Below, in pieces: positions 6,221 through 8,915 of a DNA stretch of 8,915 nucleotides. Position 1 is the stretch's first letter. Each line of letters starts with the position of its first letter. The stretch comes from Prevotellaceae bacterium UBA4361 (lineage in GTDB: Bacteria; Bacteroidota; Bacteroidia; Bacteroidales; Bacteroidaceae). Made by a program: the position numbers and the translations under genes. The notes under the pieces were generated by a model. It worked only from the letters and a program-made list of their open reading frames with translations, had not been told where the DNA came from and made no database searches. Location: positions 94,699-103,613 of the forward strand of contig DGSN01000051.1 of assembly GCA_002393575.1 (NCBI GenBank), written 5' to 3'.

Positions 6221-6265
6221 CTTGAAAAAAACATGAGAAAGCAAAATTCTCAAGTATTTCTCAAG
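6221..6265. promoter_or_regulatory. Candidate operator: two-armed inverted repeat in the divergent promoter region
   Basis: Arms 6221-6237 (CTTGAAAAAAACATGAG) and 6249-6265 (CTCAAGTATTTCTCAAG) are reverse complements at 14 of 17 positions, with an 11-bp spacer. Each arm holds two half-sites like CTTGAGAAA, 11-12 bp apart (near 6221 and 6233; reversed at 6246-6254 and 6257-6265). The dyad lies just upstream of the -33 regions of both divergent promoters, where an activator would be expected to bind. The neighbouring TPR-HTH protein is the obvious candidate ligand, by inference only. Confidence 0.5.
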
Positions 6266-6295
6266 TTGAATTCTGCTTTATTTTTCATTATTTTG
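6266..6295 (+). promoter_or_regulatory. Candidate promoter of the exported-paralogue cluster
   Basis: TTG at 6266-6268 (-33) and TTATTTTG at 6288-6295 (near the -7 consensus TAnnTTTG, second base differing) are separated by 19 bp, a normal Bacteroidetes spacing. The -33 abuts the right arm of the inverted repeat at 6249-6265. Transcription starting near 6302 would give a leader of about 70 nt, containing a perfect 12-bp palindrome TTATACGTATAA at 6335-6346. No better -7 match is seen before the gene. Confidence 0.4.
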
Positions 6296-6372
6296 CAGAC
6301 AACAAGAAATAAATTCAAACTAACATTTTTTACCTTATACGTATAACTCAAAAATAAGAAAGGATTTTGATT

Positions 6373-6891
6373 ATGAATAAATTGTTAGTAATGGTTCTTT
6401 GTGTTTTTAGCTTCACTTTAGTTAGAGCACAATCTTTAGATCCAATCATCTATACGAACACACTTAAAAATAGCAAGTGGATACTGGTAAATAAAAAGTT
6501 GATAGGTTTTGATGAGGTATCTAAAGATGATGTATATAGACTTGATACAGTGTTCATATCTTTTGATAATAGCAAAATGCATACAATGGAACATCTTAAT
6601 GAGGAAAATCCTATTACAGGACAAAAGATTGATGAAATACTAAAAGTAGATCACACATATTATTTGACGAATGAAATTCCAAATAATTTTGAACAATCAA
6701 AAATAGGAAAAACATCATCTGGAAAATATATTGTTTTGCATAATGTTAGTTCAAGATATTCAGATGATGGTCATTTTGTCGTTTGGGAAGCGACCGAAAA
6801 TGACAACTCAAAAATCGAATTGACACTTAGAAAATCACATAAACGTCTTGATATGCTTGGAAGAAAACTTGTCATAATGAAAAAAGAATAG
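6373..6891 (+). CDS. Exported protein, paralogue 1 of an unrecognised family
   Basis: Function unknown. The 172-residue product begins with a signal peptide (MNKLLVMVLCVFSFTLVRA) with a likely signal peptidase I cut after A19, before QSLD, so the mature protein should be periplasmic or secreted. No lipobox is present. The mature part has an N-terminal [NS]-x-W motif (W36), NPITGQKID (79-87), YYLTNEIPNNFE (96-107), IGKTSSGKY (111-119), VVWE (136-139) and LGRKLVIMKKE at the end; most recur in the two downstream genes. The early Trp and predicted strands could suit a small beta-barrel such as a lipocalin-like fold, but this is only a guess. The ATG at 6373 has AAAGGA eight bases upstream; the TTG two codons earlier is too close to that site. 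The gene is AT-rich (17/60 G+C in 6721-6780) and is first in a same-strand cluster. Confidence 0.85.
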   Translation: MNKLLVMVLCVFSFTLVRAQSLDPIIYTNTLKNSKWILVNKKLIGFDEVSKDDVYRLDTVFISFDNSKMHTMEHLNEENPITGQKIDEILKVDHTYYLTNEIPNNFEQSKIGKTSSGKYIVLHNVSSRYSDDGHFVVWEATENDNSKIELTLRKSHKRLDMLGRKLVIMKKE

Positions 6892-6974
6892 AGGGTAGTT
6901 CAATCGTGGTAGCCAATAATCAGCTTTGCGATTTCTCCCCTTTACATACAACTAAATAAGAAAGGATTTTGGTG
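6892..6974 (+). promoter_or_regulatory. Gap between paralogues 1 and 2 with duplicated leader
   Basis: The last part (AAATAAGAAAGGATTTTG at 6954-6971) is identical to the leader of paralogue 1 at 6352-6369, including AAAGGA eight bases before the ATG. The tandem duplication thus included the translation initiation region. CAGCTTTG at 6921-6928 is one base from the -7 consensus and might give paralogue 2 its own promoter. GTAGCCAAT...GATTTCT at 6910-6935 resembles the flank of the dispersed repeat at 4314-4327, hinting at repeat debris. No hairpin terminator is evident, so read-through from paralogue 1 is possible. Confidence 0.5.
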
Positions 6975-7454
6975 ATGAATAAATTATTATATTCGATACT
7001 TTTTATTGTATTTTGTTTGATGTCATTTCGTATGAATGCTCAAACGCTTACTCGTGAGTTGCTTAAAGGAAACAAATGGATTTATGTAAATAATTCTTCT
7101 GTTACATCTGATTACTATCGTGTTTATGACGATAATTATGTTTACGATTCACATCATTTACATTATACCCATCCCGGGAGAGGTACGAAGATTGACACTA
7201 CAATTGTAATAACTTATGCCTATTATTTGTCTGACACTATTCCAGATAAATTTGAATATGCTAAAGTAGGGAAAATTCCTAAAGGTAAATATATAATCAA
7301 GCATAATGTGTCTCCTAAATATGTTGATGCTGATGATGCTACAATCCATAAGGTCACAAAAATCACTGAAAATGAAATGGTGTTGACTCATGTTAAAAAT
7401 ACATTTGAAGTGATTGGAATGCCTGGTGGTTCGGACATTTACAGGAAAGAATAG
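6975..7454 (+). CDS. Exported protein, paralogue 2 of the same family
   Basis: Function unknown. The 159-residue product has a signal peptide (about 1-22, ending MNA, with cleavage before QTLT). The mature chain aligns with paralogues 1 and 3: LLKGNKWIYVN (29-39, W35), RGTKID (69-74), YYLSDTIPDKFE (83-94), VGKIPKGKY (98-106) and a C-terminal DIYRKE. It lacks the VWE and GRK motifs of the other two; the end is FEVIGMPGGSDIYRKE, so this copy has drifted most in its last third. The centre is rich in Tyr, His and Asp (about 47-66). The ATG at 6975 has AAAGGA at the same spacing as paralogue 1; a GTG directly before it is possible. Its stop codon is five bases before paralogue 3, so those two are probably cotranscribed. 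Confidence 0.85.
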   Translation: MNKLLYSILFIVFCLMSFRMNAQTLTRELLKGNKWIYVNNSSVTSDYYRVYDDNYVYDSHHLHYTHPGRGTKIDTTIVITYAYYLSDTIPDKFEYAKVGKIPKGKYIIKHNVSPKYVDADDATIHKVTKITENEMVLTHVKNTFEVIGMPGGSDIYRKE

Positions 7455-7459
7455 TTGAC

Positions 7460-8506
7460 ATGATGAAAAAGTTCAGTTTATCATTACTCATTCTTATCAC
7501 ACTGATTTCCTGTGATTACAATTCCGTTCATCTTTTAGACGATGATGATCTGGCATGGATGGAAGCATACGAAAATGGTGACACGGTTTTGTTTGCTTCG
7601 ACTGAAGGAATGGATACCATGTTCGTTTCTAAAAATATAGACAACAATCCCTATTTACGCTTGGGAATATACTGTTTTTCAGACTATTATGGACATGCTA
7701 TATATAAAGACACGATTGTTCATCATCAAGAAAAAATATCACAGAGTTTCTCAATTAGGCCTACATATAACAATAAACTTCAATTGAACTTTATATTCCA
7801 CAAACGTTTCTGCATTGAACGTTTAAAATTACCAAAAGTGAAAAAAGTTAAGCTGCAAGATTTTGAAGTAGGCGATTCAGTCTATCATGATTGCATTATT
7901 ATTGACAGCTTATATTCCCAAGTCAGCCGCATGTCTGAGCTGAATTGCGATTATTTTGTATGGAGCAAATCCAAAGGGCTAATACAGTATAAATACCTGA
8001 ATGGCGAGACGTATAGCATTTATAAGATATTGCCGAATAAAAAGGGAAAGAAGAAATGTGCATCAAGCATTTTGCCCGTGAATGCACAAAATATTAGTAT
8101 AAACGATTTAATTGAGAACACGTGGATTAATATTGATGATTCACCTCGTGATAAGTTCATTGATACTTTGCGTGTAACATTTGACAAGAAGAATATCTTT
8201 TTCTTTCTACATACAATTGTTGAGCATCCAGTGACAAAGGAAATTATAGACAAATCAGGTGAAAGTGCTTCTTTGTACTATTTGTCGGATACAATTCCAC
8301 AAAGATTTGACAAAACTAAAGTTGGAAAGTCCACTTTTGGAAAATACCTTGTCTTGCTCAATGATTCATCAAACTATAGTGATTATTATGTTTGGGAGTT
8401 AAAAATAAAAGATAGTTCAACATTAGAATTCACTCTTAGCAAGTTTCCTTTAGAAGATTATATTGATTCAATAGGCAGAAAAATATTATTGAAAAAAGAC
8501 CAATAG
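7460..8506 (+). CDS. Lipoprotein fused to the paralogue domain (paralogue 3)
   Basis: Function unknown. The 348-residue product starts with a lipoprotein signal ending LISC (Cys18), so it should be lipid-anchored; an acidic run DDDD follows at 27-30. Residues about 20-205 form a unique domain (e.g. DFEVGDSVYHDC and YFVWSKSKGLIQYKYLNGE) of the type found in small Bacteroidetes lipoproteins. Residues about 210-348 are the shared domain: NTWINID (W222), HPVTKEIID (256-264), YYLSDTIPQRFD (273-284), VGKSTFGKY (288-296), YVWE (310-313), TLEFTLSK (321-328) and IGRKILLKK (338-346). The join reads LPVNAQNISINDL, resembling the MNAQTLTREL cleavage region of paralogue 2, so the fusion may retain the end of an old signal peptide. 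ATG at 7460 and the adjacent ATG at 7463 are both possible. It is close to paralogue 2 (5 bp), probably in one operon. Confidence 0.88.
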   Translation: MMKKFSLSLLILITLISCDYNSVHLLDDDDLAWMEAYENGDTVLFASTEGMDTMFVSKNIDNNPYLRLGIYCFSDYYGHAIYKDTIVHHQEKISQSFSIRPTYNNKLQLNFIFHKRFCIERLKLPKVKKVKLQDFEVGDSVYHDCIIIDSLYSQVSRMSELNCDYFVWSKSKGLIQYKYLNGETYSIYKILPNKKGKKKCASSILPVNAQNISINDLIENTWINIDDSPRDKFIDTLRVTFDKKNIFFFLHTIVEHPVTKEIIDKSGESASLYYLSDTIPQRFDKTKVGKSTFGKYLVLLNDSSNYSDYYVWELKIKDSSTLEFTLSKFPLEDYIDSIGRKILLKKDQ

Positions 8507-8610
8507 ACAAATCTGTGAATAAAGTGTTGTAGTTGTTCAGCATTTGTTCCAAGTGTAGGTTCCATCTTTTTTATGAAGAGTACTCTAAAGCCGTAGAATT
8601 ATTAAAGGTA

Positions 8611-8831
8611 TTAAGGTGTGTTCTATAAATTTTGTTTTTATAATTTCTCAATTATGGTGGAATTCTTTTTCGGTTGCTTTTTGTTTTCTGTGGCATCTTT
8701 TTGTCATCTTTGGCTACGCCGAGCTGAAGGTTCTCAGTCACATAGCTCGCTATGCTCCCTCAAAAGCTAACAAAAATCTACTCACATAAAATCAAAAATC
8801 AATCCGACATAATTAATAGAACCCACCTTAA
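8611..8831. mobile_element. MITE-like element with 21-bp terminal inverted repeats at a TTAA site
   Basis: Left end 8611-8631 (TTAAGGTGTGTTCTATAAAT+T) and right end 8811-8831 (reverse complement TTAAGGTGGGTTCTATTAAT+T) match at 19 of 21 positions. TTAA at both outer edges could be a target duplication, giving a 217-bp insert (8615-8831), or part of the inverted repeat. There is no coding capacity, so movement would need a transposase supplied from elsewhere. The interior carries the dispersed core GGCTACGCCGAGCT (8712-8725) and a small palindrome CATAGCTCGCTATG (8741-8754). A 20/21 match to the left end sits alone at 2446-2466. Removing the element restores a reading frame, which supports a real insertion. 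Confidence 0.65.
8712..8725 (+). repeat. Dispersed repeat core GGCTACGCCGAGCT (copy 3, inside the MITE-like element)
   Basis: Identical to 106-119 and to the inverted copy at 4314-4327. Its position inside an element with clear ends suggests that the other two copies are fragments of the same or a related element, although no matching ends are seen around them. Confidence 0.65.
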
Positions 8832-8915
8832 ATGAATACGGATTCACTCCAGAGCAATGGACGCAACGCATGAACGAACTTATTGAAGATATGAATAATA
8901 TTCCAATAATTTTTT

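Larger units (their letters stand above)
8533..8915 (+). pseudogene. Reading frame split by the MITE-like element (partial, runs off the window)
   Basis: Unrecognised. After the TAG at 8530-8532 an open frame leads to EEYSKAVELLKV (8575-8610), then enters the inserted element. Removing 8615-8831, leaving one TTAA, joins this in frame to LNEYGFTPEQWTQRMNELI and on to IEDMNNIPIIF at the window end. Each side alone is short, but the joined helical, charged sequence looks like protein. No ATG precedes the insertion in this frame; only a TTG at 8533 could start it, so the 5' end may already have been lost. An ATG at 8870 in the right-hand part could begin a shorter product. The stretch is AT-rich like the preceding cluster. 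What the intact gene encoded cannot be told. Confidence 0.45.

Noticed and set aside
8507..8610. Terminator after the third paralogue
   Set aside because: No stem followed by a T-run is visible between the stop codon and the MITE-like element.
1..8915. tRNA, rRNA or riboswitch genes
   Set aside because: No cloverleaf, rRNA-like stretch or known riboswitch core was seen in any gap; the gaps are explained mainly by repeats and promoters.

Overview
The window looks like a chromosomal segment of a Bacteroidales bacterium, most likely Prevotella/Segatella-like. The reasons are Bacteroidetes -7 promoter boxes (TAnnTTTG) ahead of two genes, genes mostly without Shine-Dalgarno sites, a membrane TPR-HTH regulator of a type known from this phylum, lipoproteins, and many short dispersed repeats in the gaps. 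This is judged by eye; no database search was run.

Layout: (1) 1-142, T-rich tandem octamers, a hairpin and a dispersed repeat core lie 3' of rnr. (2) 143-2434 (-), rnr, encoding exoribonuclease R with all catalytic aspartates. (3) 2435-2784, a gap with a solitary transposon-like terminal repeat and a ~185-bp nested palindrome cluster, ending in the promoter of the next gene. (4) 2809-3864 (+), an NAD-dependent epimerase/dehydratase (extended SDR). (5) 3865-4520, no credible gene but a dense repeat patchwork. (6) 4521-6149 (-), a predicted membrane-spanning TPR protein with a cytoplasmic LuxR-like HTH tail. (7) 6150-6372, a divergent intergenic region with a two-armed inverted repeat between two promoters. 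(8) 6373-8506 (+), three genes for exported proteins sharing one unrecognised domain; the third is a lipoprotein fusion. (9) 8507-8915, a 217-221 bp MITE-like element at a TTAA site, splitting a reading frame that runs off the window.

Composition changes along the window: rnr and the epimerase are GC-rich (39/60 G+C in 1561-1620), the TPR gene is intermediate (28/60 in 5221-5280) and the three-gene cluster is AT-rich (17/60 in 6721-6780). With the flanking repeats, this suggests the right half is accessory DNA beside core genes.

The best candidate for an undescribed system is 4521-8506: a one-component transmembrane regulator divergent from three secreted or lipid-anchored paralogues (shared signature YYL-[ST]-x(2)-IP ... 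GK-x(3)-GKY), with a candidate operator between them. The third paralogue appears to keep a signal-peptidase junction (VNAQ) inside its chain, as if an exported paralogue had fused onto a lipoprotein. The regulatory link and the function of the domain are inferences.
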